Positions 1 to 13,758 of a stretch of 64,000 nucleotides of DNA are shown piece after piece. Every line of letters begins with the position of its first letter. The first letter of the stretch is position 1. The notes under the pieces were generated by a model. It did not search any database, was not told where the DNA came from, and saw only the letters and a list, made by a program, of their open reading frames with translations. The stretch covers positions 120,683 to 184,682 of the forward strand of contig CAUYLG010065503.1 of the NCBI GenBank assembly GCA_963573385.1, in the 5' to 3' direction. The DNA comes from Cacajao melanocephalus (taxonomy: Eukaryota; Chordata; Mammalia; Primates; Pitheciidae). The position numbers and the translations under genes are program-made.

Positions 1-269
1 TTTAAAAAATTAGCAATTAAGAAAATTGGATGAAAAGAAAGTAGAGTTATTCTTTTAGAAATCTGACATTTCATACCTCATGCTGAGTAAAAGGCTAAAG
101 ACTGGCCAGTATAAAATAAGGAGTCTTTTGTTTGCTTGATTTTTGTTTTTAGATTTACATATAACCACAGTGAGAAGTAAAATGGCATTCTAAGTTTTAC
201 ACAAATTTTGGTTTTTAAAATTAGATATAAATGAAGTCCAAGATGAATGCAAAAAAAATGTTTTTGTAG

Positions 270-577
<308 letters not shown>

Positions 578-1003
578 TAAGCACATTTCATTAAAAAATA
601 GTTTGGGTCAATAGGATCTGAAATATTTTGTCTTCCTAATACAATTTTTGTCAGTGGAGGCTGTCTAAGCCTCATGTGGAACAGGCCTTTGGCTTGAGTT
701 TAGAATAACTCCTCCAAACGACCAGCTGACCATCCAAATGATGAGGCAGTGTCCATCAAAGGATCAGCTGTGCCAGACTGTAAACCAAGGCACCTAGCAA
801 GGCTGCCCTGGGCCAAGGCTGACCACATGCTGGGGAGCCAGCAGAAGGATTTCTTTTTTTTTATTATTATTAATTTTTTTGTTTTTAATCAGCTGCCAAT
901 TTTTAAGAATTCAGAGATAGAACTTAAAGTATCTAGATATCTGACTTTTTTCCCCAAGAAATAAAATATTAATCCGGCACCCTTAGGCCTGCATTTTGGC
1001 ACA

Positions 1004-1075
1004 AGCAGCCAGGGTGGGCCCTGTGGAGCTCAGCACTGGGCCTGGCTGAACTCCACAGGGCCCACCCTGGCTGCT
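1004..1075. repeat. Perfect long inverted repeat (hairpin)
   Basis: Positions 1004-1028 and 1051-1075 are exact reverse complements over 25 bases. Allowing one mismatch, the arms extend to 1033/1046, giving about 30 bp of stem and a 12-base loop (1034-1045). The arms are GC-rich (for example CAGGGTGGGCCC). The hairpin has no A tail or TSD and belongs to no repeat family I recognise. Confidence 0.9.
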
Positions 1076-1198
1076 CCAATCAGTTAGGGTCCCTGCCCTG
1101 CCCCTAAGGCCACTGAGCGCATGCCCCTGCTTCAGACTCTTGTTTCCTTGATGTTATGTTCTGAGGCTTTGGGGCATCAAGCAATAATAATTGCTTTC

Positions 1199-1340
1199 TT
1201 TTCTTTTTTGAGATGGTTGGGGGTCTCACTATGTTGCCCAGGTTGGTCCCAAACTTCTGGAACTCCTGAACTCAAGCAATCCTCCCCCCAAACCTCCTGA
1301 GTACCTGGGGCTACAGGTGCTCACCACCTCACCTGACTGA
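1199..1340 (-). repeat. Old Alu monomer (FLAM-like)
   Basis: T-rich start, then GAGATGG, TCTCACTATGTTGCCCAGG and CCTCCTGAGTACCTGGGGCTACAGG, with only one monomer present. It is diverged, as expected for a free left monomer. Confidence 0.75.
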
Positions 1341-2423
1341 TCATTTTTCCAAAATGAAGTATTTCCATTTTGTCAGACAAAAAGCAAAAACTACAGCCTA
1401 ATTTGGAGAGAACTATACTGCTGAAGTTCTGAATTATTTTCCAAAGGCTCACGGCATTCCCCTCCAGGTTCCAGGTGCTTCAGGGACGCGGGGCTTCTGT
1501 GGAGCACTGCCCAGGAAGCCCTGCAGGTGGAAAGGCATGTGAGGCAGACACAGACTGGGCCACCAGCTACTGGGCTGAATCCTCTGCCCTCTCTACAGCC
1601 TGCTCACTGTCATTTATTTTCCTGGCTCCTCTCTCTCCTCTTATCTTCATTATATCTTTCTGGAACATTCCCCAGAAGCCAACTGCACCATTCTTTTCTC
1701 TTTCCTTGGGTAGAAAAACCAAGAAGTAAGAGATAGGAGAAGCAGGATGTGGTGGCTGCAGAGATAAAGCAAGACAATGAGCTGGAAAGAATCTTGGATC
1801 ATCTGATTCATGGTTTCTTGGTAAACCCGAGATCCCCAGTGGCTTCTTGGCAGCATGTCAGTGGCTGGTCAGCATCTCTGCCCTCTAATCCTTCTAAAAA
1901 ATGGATCTCTCAGGGCCTAGTAGGGCAGCAAATTAATTTTGTTAACTTATTTATGTTAAGTACGTGTTTTATTAAGAGCCTTTTTAAAATCTTGAATTTG
2001 ACTTAAAGGAGTGTCTTTAATAATGAGACCAAAGGCAGATTGATGAGGGTATGTGTTGGGTAGGCAGGCGTTTCACCATCCTTAAAGCATATTAGATAGA
2101 TGAAGGCCCGCCCCACCCATAAGCAGGGCCAGATCGTCAACCCCCCTCTTTTGAAGAAAGGTCTTGGTCATGTCCTAATGCAGTCTGTGTGCTGTGGGCC
2201 CCACTTCTTCCCATGCCTGGCTCACTAGTGCCCCCTAGAGAGCATTTCTGGGGACTCCCTCTTACAGAGGTCCTGCAGGCAGAGAGCATCCCTAAATTAC
2301 ATGCTCATTCCTTGGAATGACAGTCAGTTTGAGGAAGATTTAAGAAAGACAATTCCTTTAGAGACATGGAATATATTGAAAGAAAAAATTAAATCTGTTT
2401 TCTTCAGTAAATATTTCCTTCTT

Positions 2424-2718
2424 GTTTGTTTGTTTTTGAGATGAAGCCTCACACTGTTGCCCAGGCTGGTATGTAGTGGCATGATCTCGGCTCACTGCAA
2501 CCTCCGCTTCCTGGGTTCAAGCCATTCTCCTGCTTCAGCCTCCCGAGTAGCTAGGATTCCAGGCATCCACCACCAAGCCCGCCTAATTTTTTGTATTTTT
2601 AGCAGAGACGGGGTTTCACTATTTTGGCCAGGTTGGTCTCAAACTCCTGACCTCATGATCTGCCCACCTCAGCCTCCCAAAGTCCTGGCATTGCAGGCAT
2701 GAGCCACCGTGCCCAGCA
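2424..2718 (-). repeat. Alu with TSD
   Basis: Full-length antisense Alu flanked by the 14-bp duplication TTCAGTAAATATTT at 2403-2416 and 2721-2734. Confidence 0.95.
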
Positions 2719-2944
2719 CGTTCAGTAAATATTTTCTATGCTTCAAAATCTTCTGCTACAAAACGGATAGTGGCAGTTACTACCTCTCATACAGATGTTG
2801 TGAGTTCTAGGGGGAAATTTTGCAAGCATTTGGTGTAAGGGAAGAGGACAGAAGTACCAACTAAGTACCTAAGGTATGGAGGACACATAGATCCTCAATA
2901 ACCACTTGCTGGATGAATGAAGTAAGTGAACATCTAGGAGGGAA

Positions 2945-3065
2945 AATTGGCTTTCCATATTTATCAAGCTCAATCCTTACAACAACCCTCTGAGTTCGGC
3001 ATTGAACTCCTCATTTTATAAATGAGGAAACTGGGGCTCCTGCAAGTTAAGTTTCTGCCACTACC
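2945..3065 (+). repeat. MIR fragment
   Basis: MIR core words: TATCAAGCTCAATCCTTACA, ACAACCCTCTGAG, then CATTTTATAAATGAGGAAAC. Confidence 0.7.
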
Positions 3066-3689
3066 CCCACTCCCTTCCTAAGCCTAGCCCAGGCAAAAAA
3101 TAGAGGATATTAATTTTTAAGTAGAAAAAAAGACTTCATGTAATCTCTGTTCCTCCTTACTAAGGAGGAATGTCCATGCCCTCAGGAGACACTTTGGCCA
3201 ACATAAGCACCTACATGACCCAGCACACACCGTGGGTGGAGACAGAGCTGGGATCTGATGGTAACTGTCTGTCTCCAGAGCCCAACAGAAAGGGAGGTTT
3301 TCAAGCTGATAACTGGTGAATTAGAGGACATATGATTGCAGGTCTTCTTATCTACTCTGTCAAGGGAAACATTTACAGTGTATGCTGTACACAGTTCTTT
3401 AACAATGTGAGCAGAATTTGTGCCCTGAGCAGCTATGAGAGAATTAGCCTGTTGACTTTTTTCTCTTCAGGGTTATGCTCTCTGTATTTGTGTAAAGTAA
3501 GTGTGTGTGTGAGGATATGATAACAAAACTGCTATAATATAATAATGACATCGATCAAGTGCTTGTTAATGTCATGGGAAATTATCCAAACCTTGGGAAC
3601 AGGAAAAATAATTCTGAGTGTCCTATCAGTGAGGCACTGGGCATTGCTAGTAGCCTTTCCCACCTGGGGATGGTCTGATTTTTGAGAGA

Positions 3690-3860
3690 TGTGTACCTTT
3701 ACTGATTAGGCTATCTTACATATTATCTGTAAGGCAGGTACTTATTATTGAGCCTTATTTTACAGAAGAAGAACTGGAATAAAAAAGATTAACTTCCCAA
3801 GATCATGAGGGAGGAACCAGAACTCAGATCCAGATCCATCTGCCTCTAATCCATACCTTT
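3690..3860 (+). repeat. MIR fragment
   Basis: Includes GGCAGGTACTTATTATTGAG, a degraded TTTTACAGAAGAAGAACTGG and a GAACCAGAACTCAGATCCAG tail, all in MIR order. Confidence 0.65.
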
Positions 3861-4121
3861 GACCACAACACAATAGTGTCCTTCTTCACTATTTATTCAC
3901 TTAGACTAGGTGGAGCATGCCCATAGCACAAAAACTGCAAAGGAAGTCTCCCTTATCTGATTTCAAAGTCTGCCAACCTCCCTCCTCAGAGGTCCCTCGT
4001 GTTCTCAATTGCTGTCTCCTTCCAGAGATATCCCAGGACTTTTGCCTATTTACTGTAAATAATACCAAGTTTGAAGTGTCTGCTGTCTAATGTACTCAAC
4101 TTGCTCAACTTGATCTCAAGA

Positions 4122-4182
4122 ACCTTTCTTTTCTTTTTCTTTTTTTCTTTCTTTCTTTCTTTTTTTTTTTTTTTTTTTTTTA
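4122..4182 (+). repeat. CT/T-rich simple sequence
   Basis: CTTT units followed by about 22 T; this is the expanded tail of the antisense Alu that follows. Confidence 0.9.
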
Positions 4183-4470
4183 TTATACAGGAGACAGGGT
4201 CTTGCTCTGTTGCCCAGGCTGGACTGCAGTGGTGCAACCTCAGCTCACTGCAACCTCTGCCTCCTAGGCTCAAGAGATCCTCCCACCTCAGCCTCCTAAG
4301 TAGCTAAAACTACAAGCACACACCACCACCCCTCAATAATTTTTGTATTTCTTGTAGAGATGGGATTTCACCATGTTGCCAGGCTGGTCTCAAACTCTGG
4401 GCTCAAGTAATCTGCCAGCTTTGGCCTCCCAAAGTGCTGAAATTACAGGCATGAGCCACCAAGCCTGGCC
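4183..4470 (-). repeat. Alu (full dimer)
   Basis: Antisense Alu ending in GCCACCAAGCCTGGCC; several indels suggest an AluJ-type copy. Confidence 0.93.
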
Positions 4471-4906
4471 TTTCTTTCTTTTAACATTTTGTGTCATGAA
4501 ACCCATAATAAATAAGTTATTCTGTGCCACCTTTTAGACTGATCATATCTTGAAATAACTTAAAGCTACATGACACAGCATACATCTTGCTTCCTGTGAG
4601 TTATCTATAAAATGTGCCGAGACCCCGGGGACCTCCTTCATAGAATCTGTTTTTCTCTGTGACAGCCTAGTCTTCCATGAAGACAACTCAATCTGCCACA
4701 TTTCAACAAATGTTTCCAGACCACTCAGAACCTATTTCTGAAAGGGCGGCAGGTAGCATTAGAAGAAACTGCCCTAAGTGTAAGATTTCACTTGCTCTAA
4801 TCCTGGAGTTATACTAGCTATACCTAACTGAATAGAAATTTGTTTGGAGCATGGAGGTGGCTAAGAAACAGAAAACCAGCCATATAAGCTCTCAGTAAGA
4901 ATTGCA

Positions 4907-5056
4907 GGCCAGGTGTGATGGCTCAGTAATCTCAGTATTCTAATCCCAGTAATATGGGAGGCCAAGGAAGAAGGATGGCTTGAGACCAGGAGTTCGAGAC
5001 CAGCCTGGGTAACAGTGAGATCCCATCTCTGTTTAAAATAAACTGAAGAAAAAAAA
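4907..5056 (+). repeat. Old Alu left monomer (FLAM-like)
   Basis: GGCCAGGTGTGATGGCTCAG through GAGATCCCATCTCTG and an A-rich tail. There is no second monomer, and a short internal insertion (AGTAATCTC) is present. Confidence 0.75.
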
Positions 5057-5346
5057 ATTGTGGCAGCATTTTCCAAAGCATTTTCTTACAAGGACTCAAA
5101 GAAAAAAAAGTATAGGATTCAATAAGAATGGAAAACTGCAAGTACGATGCATACCCAACTGCAGGTATAAAGCAAATCTGAACATAAAACCGTGTCTTAT
5201 TTTCCCATGAAGAAACTTCAGAAAAGCTGTTTAACCAACAATAATATATAAACTTTCAGTGACATAAACCAATTTTAAATCGTGTTATATAAAATATGAA
5301 ATAATTTTAATATATTGATTGTGAACTGACATTTCTCCCATTTATT

Positions 5347-5636
<290 letters not shown>

Positions 5637-5902
5637 CATTTATTTTAAAGTAAATAAATATTCATGTTTCTTTTACATCAATGTATTTTCTACTACTAAA
5701 GACACGCTTTGAACCATCAAAAGGCTCCCACAGCACATCTTCTTTTCCATTTAAGTTTAAATACAACATTTTTGTCTCTATGCATGATGTTGTCAGGAAA
5801 TTTCACTCTTAGTCACAAATATCAATTCTCAGAAGACAAAGACAATGTTCAAACATTCCTCCTACAGGTATATATTAATGATCTCCACAATTATAAACAT
5901 GA

Positions 5903-6213
<311 letters not shown>

Positions 6214-6981
6214 TAGAATGCCCTTTAAAAGGCTTGTTAACTATAGTATCCAGAACTAGGAACTGTGGGGTCAACCTTTCTATAATAATTAATATGTGTT
6301 AAGAAAAAATTTTTGACACAATTCTGTCATCCAACAATGACTCAGTTGTTTCTGACTAATGTCTTCTCCACTGGTTGTTCAAAATAAAGTGTTTGAGGAA
6401 ATACCTTATTGTCTGATAGATGAAATAAGGATTCAACTCTAAGGTAATTCCTTCATTTCTGAGGAATAATGTGAGAGTGAATGATTTTCCTTATATTCCA
6501 GCATACATAGTAGATTTCCTTCTCAGAGGTTTCACACATTCATGTCTCATAAGTTCTATTCTAAGAGTATAGTGCTTATGCAGCAGGAACAAAACGTATT
6601 TAGGTAATCCAGCAATTCCCAAAATTATTCAACCATACATCCTACGGAAAAAAGACTGGCTATTCTAACATGAGAAATTGACCAAAATGTTCACTTACTT
6701 CTGACCTAAGTTAAAGTCATGAATGTTCTTGATGCTGAGAGTGGATTTAGATACCCTAAAGATAAACAGTAAGGGGAAAAATTTAAACAATTAGTAATAT
6801 GAAACCTTAGTCATTGAAAACATGTAATAAGTCATTATCCAGTGCCTTTGATAAGCTAAGAAGAAGAAAAGCCGTAAAACTATGGTAAGTGCGGAACAAT
6901 GTCCTATCTTCAACTAACTTATTGTTCATGACTTCAAGGAACTTGTGCTCTGTTTGGAGAAGACAGCCACGAAAAGTTATG

Positions 6982-7162
6982 AATTAGCTGGGCATGGTAA
7001 TACATGCCTGTAGTCCTGGTTCCCTGGGAGGCTGAGGTGGGAGGATCACTTGAGCCCAGGAAGTCTAGGCTGAAGTGAATCATGTTTGCACCACTGTACT
7101 CAGCCTGGCTGACAGAACAAGACCCTGTGTAAAAAAAAGAAAAAACAAAAAACAAAAAACAA
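6982..7162 (+). repeat. 5'-truncated Alu right half
   Basis: Begins at AATTAGCTGGGCATGG and runs through the right monomer to an A-rich tail (AAAACAAAAAAC). Confidence 0.85.
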
Positions 7163-7222
7163 GGTAAAAAGCTATGCATTAATGTATTACAGACATTGTG
7201 CTGTGATAGAAGTTTGTGCAAT

Positions 7223-7526
<304 letters not shown>

Positions 7527-7844
7527 AGAAGTTTGTGAAATGAAGAAAGGAAGGTTAGTTCTACAAGGAGAGTCAGACAAAGCACATGACGTTAGAGCTT
7601 GGTATCAAAATGTTGCATCAATCAGATGAGTTGGCAAAAGAGTTAAAATTTCTATTAAAAAGAATTATTTTAAAAAGTTGCATCCAAAATACATTGACAT
7701 ATGATACGAAAATGGATACCAGCTAAAGCAGGACTCCATTATTACATAGATTCCAATCACCCAGGCATGATCAGGCCCTCTTTACTTCAAACCCCACCCT
7801 ACCCCAAATATGTACTATGATAATATTATTATCATGAAAGGGAA

Positions 7845-8050
7845 AGGGAAAGTAGCTGACATTTAACTTAGGTTACCATGTCTAATTTATACAACAGACA
7901 TTTAAGGTGGGCTCTACCATGTCCATTTTAAGATAAGAAAACTAATCTGAGGACACATTCATTATGCAAAGTCATTACACATAGAAGACTACCAAAGCTG
8001 AGATATAAGCCTGGGTCTGGGTCTGCCGACTTTAAATCCTGTGCTTTGTC
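7845..8050 (+). repeat. MIR fragment
   Basis: TAGCTGACATTTAACTTAGG, a degraded GATAAGAAAACTAATCTGAG and a tail with CTGACTTTAAATCCTGTGC-like order match a long MIR copy. Confidence 0.65.
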
Positions 8051-8300
8051 ATCAAAGCGATAGAGGTGATAGTTTTCAGCCTCTTTTTCCAAAATTTTAA
8101 ATGTTTTCCTGGTACTTTCTAATTACTATTTAGAATGGATATTGCAAAAGTTCTTAACATCTCTGGGCCTATGTTTTTTTCATCTGTAAGGAGTTAACCT
8201 AGATGGACTCCAGGATTGCTTCTGCCTTTTGCAGTCAATAATTCTATTTTGATTTTATAATTGAAAAAAGAAATATGGTAGTCTAATCTGTTTTTCATTA

Positions 8301-8654
<354 letters not shown>

Positions 8655-9309
8655 AGAAAAATATTTAGAAGAATGGGATTTTTTTTTTTTTGATTGTTTA
8701 ACCTAAAGAAGAGAAAACTCTCCAAGTGTGGAAGGGGTAAGACATGTGAAGGCAATCTTCAGATAGTTTAAAGACTGCTACCAAATGGAAGAGAGGTTAG
8801 ACCTGATCTTTTTGGCCTCGAGGAACATAATGAGGGCCAATGAGGAGGGGTTTTAAACTTTTACTCTTTCTCATAAGTAGAACCTGCCTGTCACATGAGA
8901 CATCACAATGACTGTCCTCAGCAGGATAATTTGACCAGAAAACTTTTAAGATTACTGACACTCCAAAGGTTCTTTGATTCTAAAATAGATTGGCTTTATC
9001 TGTGAGCCCTGGGGAGGAGAGTGTATCTTTAACAAGATTAAAAGGCCATGGCTCAAAGGTATCAAAACAGAACCAACACCTCAGTCATCAATGAAAAGGT
9101 TAAAAAGAAATGGAAATGGGAGTGACGAAGGGAAAAGAAGAAACCAAAATTCATTCTACAAGACCCCACAGGTCTAATCTACTATAAAGACTAGCTCCTA
9201 CCCTATAACTTCTAGGAGTCACCATGTTTAACAGCATGTGGATTAGGTGTGCTGAGTGTATCCTCTGGACCACCTGGAGAGTTTGACTGTCTTTATTCCT
9301 CTCTTTCAG

Positions 9310-9446
9310 ATGTTTACCTCCACAATATTTGCTGTGGTTGGATTCTTGGGAGCTGGATACTCGTTTATCATCTCAGCCATTTCAATCAACAAGGGTCCTA
9401 AATGCCTCATGGCCAATAGTACATGGGGCTACCCCTTCCACAATGG
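9310..9446 (+). CDS. TM4SF4: TM4SF4 coding exon (residues ~89-133)
   Basis: TM4SF4 (il-TMP) is a four-transmembrane protein of the L6 family found at the surface of intestinal and liver cells. This exon encodes the third transmembrane helix (from MFTSTIFAVVGFLGAG) and the start of the large extracellular loop, including the KCLMANSTWGYPFHNG stretch with an N-glycosylation sequon (NST). It is bounded by the acceptor CTCTTTCAG at 9301-9309 and the donor GTAAG from 9447. It holds 45 whole codons and two bases of a glycine codon completed by the next exon, so the following intron is phase 2. The frame is open on both sides of the exon, but that extension is intronic. The human residue before the last Gly is Asp in my memory and is Asn here. 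The order and reading phase with the next two exons make the assignment firm. Confidence 0.97.
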
Positions 9447-9979
9447 GTAAGACCACACCCTGCAATACCCACCTGTCACCACAAGGGGCGAAAGCAGATA
9501 AATCTCCCAAGAGGAGACTGCACACAATGTCCTATCTTTATCTTTATACAAATCTTAGGCCTGGTGTTCCTTTGAGGCAGAGCTGGAGTTGTGGAGTACA
9601 GCAAAGTTGCATAGGATCTCACCTCTAATTGCTCCTTTGACAGACCCCAGGAGAAATAACTAAAAGAGGATGGATGCCTCCTTTAGCCTGAGGGAAGGAA
9701 GAGATTTGTTGTGTCATCACTTGCACCCAAATATTTATTAGCAGCAACACAAGGCAACTAATAATATTAATAAACAGAGTAATAGTTTCCATTACAAATC
9801 TTATAAAAGAAAACAAGAATAATTACTCACTAACTGGGCTCAAGGGCTTTCACTACTACCCCAAATTGTCTATAATTAAACAATTGTATAAGTGCAAATG
9901 TACAGAAAATGACATTGAAATCATTATAGGTTTCTCATGTTAGTGTTAATAGACTCATTAAAATAACATTTCATGGTAC

Positions 9980-10175
9980 TTTGTATGTTGTAAAAAACTT
10001 TATGCCACAAATGTATAATTTAATCTTCATAGTAACCCCAAGAGGTAATTACTCTGTGCCAAGGCGGGCTTAATAAGTTTAACTAGCTTCAGACAGAGAT
10101 ACATAGTTAGTTGAGGACAGTGGCAAGGCTCAAATCCAGGACTTCTGACTTCAAGTCTTAGCCTTTCATAGTACA
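9980..10175 (+). repeat. MIR fragment
   Basis: TTTAATCTTCATAGTAACCC, AAGAGGTAATTACTC and CAAATCCAGGACTTCTGACT follow MIR order, with diverged parts between. Confidence 0.65.
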
Positions 10176-10291
10176 CATCCTTCTGCGCGGCACTGACCAG
10201 GACGGCACCGTTCAGTCCAGTAGCCAGCAGCCATATGCAGCTACTTACACTCAAATTCATTTAAATAATATTAAATTAAAAATTCAATTCC

Positions 10292-10597
<306 letters not shown>

Positions 10598-11689
10598 TCA
10601 ATTCTTTAATCACACTAGCCATATTTCAAGTACTCAGTAGTCATATATTGAATAGCACAGGTATAGGACATTTCGATCATGGTAAATAGATCTGTTAGGC
10701 GAAGCTGTACTAGACTTTTAACTTCCAAGGGGGCTTGGAGCATCTTTTCGTTCACCATCTCAGTCCCTCTGCCTAGCAGTGACTAACACATCCCACAGAG
10801 TCAAGAAATATAATTATCTGGTCTTCCGGAACATGAAGGATTGATTCATGCCTAAAAAATATCTGTAGAACACCAATATATTAACTCAAACCTCTGTGTA
10901 TTTATTTACTGTGAGATTCTAAAGTACCTTAAGAACAGGCTTCAGGGTGGGGAGGTGAAGGGGCCTAGTTTTCTGTGATACGCGGTCCCGGTTGGTTCAC
11001 AGATGTCCCACATGAAATATCCCCACCTCAGTCGTAGTTAAAGAATACAAGATCTCTAATATCCTCATACCTTGTGCAGTAGTTTCCAAATATATTTAGT
11101 TTACTGTATGAAAAGCACTCTTGTCATGCAGAGAGGGCTGTTGGGGCTACCTGCGCTGCCATGGGGTTGGCTTGCTTGAGCTCAGATCCCAACAGGCTGA
11201 GCCCCTCCCGCCCCTCCCCACGTGCCCTGATAGCTCACTCTCTCCACCTAGGGGTGTGTGTGTGAAGCTACAGATTATGTCTTGCCTCAAGGAGCCCTCT
11301 ATTAAAATTCCAGCAACATCAGTGCCTCAGTAAACATATTTTTCTTTTTTTTTCTGTTATGTAACTAATACTACCCTAGAAAATTAAAGTCAGTTGGAAT
11401 AAATCTACATCCAAAACAAAGGATGGATAAAGGAAACACAACCGATGCCAAATAACACTCCAAAGCCATATAATGGCCTCACACGTTCTGACTATAGGAC
11501 CTAACACCCTCCCCTCACACACGCATGCCCTGCTTGGGATGGGATGGGACCAATGCCCTAGGTCAGGAGTGACAGCTGGCCTGTGGGCCGCCACACCAAA
11601 TGCCAAACTGAGGGAAGGACAGGAAACCACTTTTTGAAGTTCCTGGTGTTATTCCTTTTGGGAAGCAAGTTTTCATTCACATTGCAGTC

Positions 11690-11790
11690 ATTTATTGTGC
11701 ATTGCTGTGTAATAGATGCTTTCAAATATGTTATTTTATATACCCCTCACAACAGCAACTAATCATTAACAGGTACCAGATTATAAAGAT
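11690..11790 (+). repeat. Possible MIR remnant
   Basis: TTTATTGTGCATTGCTGTGT, then CCCCTCACAACAGCAACTAA loosely follow MIR order. Weak. Confidence 0.35.
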
Positions 11791-12263
11791 TTAATAATAA
11801 AAACAGAATAGGGTAAACCTTGCAGGCAAGTGGAAACATTTCAGAATTCTCTATCTTCTGTCCACTGTACAGCTTTGATGATTACCTGAAGGGAGAATGA
11901 TTTGAACACCTAGACATCTGCACAGCTGCTTCAAACTATAATGTGATCAAAATTACTGTACAAGGATGTATTATAAACCCATATATATCACAGTTTCCAG
12001 ATGATTTATGGGCTATTTAAGAATGATTTTGACTACGTATGTTTTTTTCCCTCATGCCCTAACTTTAGAATTTAATCCCATGTAAGATGTCAGATGACTC
12101 TTTATGCAAGGCATAAAATATGCCATGATGGCTACATGAAGGGCATTTAAGGGATGGGTCCAGGTCTCACTGCATCCTCTTTGCCACCTGGCAAATCTTC
12201 AGCAGTATTCTCTTGTCTCCTCAAATCCTGTTTCCTCTCTTCTGAGATGAGAACTCACATTCC

Positions 12264-12346
12264 TTTTTTTTTTTTTTTTTTTTTTTTATTGTATTTTAGG
12301 TTTTGGGGTACATGTGAAGAACATGCAAGATTGTTGCATAGGTACA
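12264..12346 (-). mobile_element. Severely 5'-truncated L1 3' end with TSD
   Basis: A run of about 24 T followed by ATTGTATTTTAGGTTTTGGG and GTACATGTGAAGAACATGCA is the reverse complement of the L1PA-type 3' end. Only about 60 bases of L1 are present. CACATTCCTTTTT occurs at 12256 and again at 12347-12359 as the TSD. Confidence 0.85.
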
Positions 12347-12474
12347 CACATTCCTTTTTGATGTTATCTACCATTGTCAGCTCCAAACCTTCCCTCTGAC
12401 TGCAGAAGCTCACTGTGAATTTTTTATAGTAACAGTTGAACCTTCTATTGTTTGGCTAACAAAGTTCTGTTACC

Positions 12475-12645
12475 TGCAGTGTTTCATTTGATCCTCACAA
12501 AAAGCTTATGAGATTATTAACTCCCCTTCAGAAGCAGGACAGCCAAGGCCCAGAGAGGACAAGTGACTTGCCGAGAGGAACAGTTTCTTAAATGCTGAAG
12601 CTCAAATCCAAGTTTTCTCACTCCAAGTCACAGTGCTTTTTCTAG
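12475..12645 (+). repeat. MIR fragment
   Basis: CATTTGATCCTCACAAAAAG, GCCCAGAGAGGACAAGTGAC and CACTCCAAGTCACAGTGCTT match the MIR body in order. Confidence 0.75.
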
Positions 12646-12948
12646 AACACAATTTATATTGACTCATACTGTCTGCTTTTTGCCTAGATTCCCTGCTGGC
12701 AAAACTCATGCCTTCTACTCCTTTAACTATATTGTACTATACTGGTATCTGATGGTTAAAAAGGGTCTGTGGACTCTTCTTATCCACATAAGCATATAGT
12801 AATTGTTGTTATAGCTGTAAACCTAAGACTCATACACAGCTGCTCAGAGAGTAGAAAGGATCTGTCACTTGTATGAGACAAAACAAGAAAACTGAAGGGA
12901 GTTGTCATTCGTCCCGTATTACCAAAGGGCAGCCGTGGTGACAACTGC

Positions 12949-13058
12949 TGCTGCTTCTTGTTCTTGTTCTTCTTCCTCTTCCCTCCCTTCCTTTGCTTCT
13001 TTTCCTTTTCTTTTTCCTTTTTCTCCTCTTCCTCCTTTTCCTTCTTCTTTTTCTTCCC
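12949..13058 (+). repeat. Polypyrimidine tract
   Basis: About 110 bases almost entirely C and T on the + strand (TTCTTCCTCTTCCCTCCCTT and similar), interrupted by a few G early on. An open frame here is Phe/Ser-rich low complexity, not a gene. Confidence 0.93.
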
Positions 13059-13210
13059 AATGATTAAGTGCTTAGTGTTTTTATATGCATTATCTCACCT
13101 AATCTTCCTCCTAAATCTTAGAAGAATTTTTATCCCTGAAGTAGAAAAATGAAGCTCAAACAGGTTAATTTTCCCAGGGCAACATGGCTAGTAATTAATA
13201 GAATGAATTG
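13055..13210 (+). repeat. MIR fragment
   Basis: GTGCTTAGTGTTTTTATATG, TATCTCACCTAATCTTCCTC and GGGCAACATGGCTAGTAATT are diverged MIR words in the correct order. Confidence 0.65.
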
Positions 13211-13220
13211 TTTTTAATTG

Positions 13221-13758
<538 letters not shown>

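Noticed and set aside
7817..7835. AT-only palindrome ATGATAATATTATTATCAT
   Set aside because: Short and AT-rich; such palindromes are common by chance in this composition.
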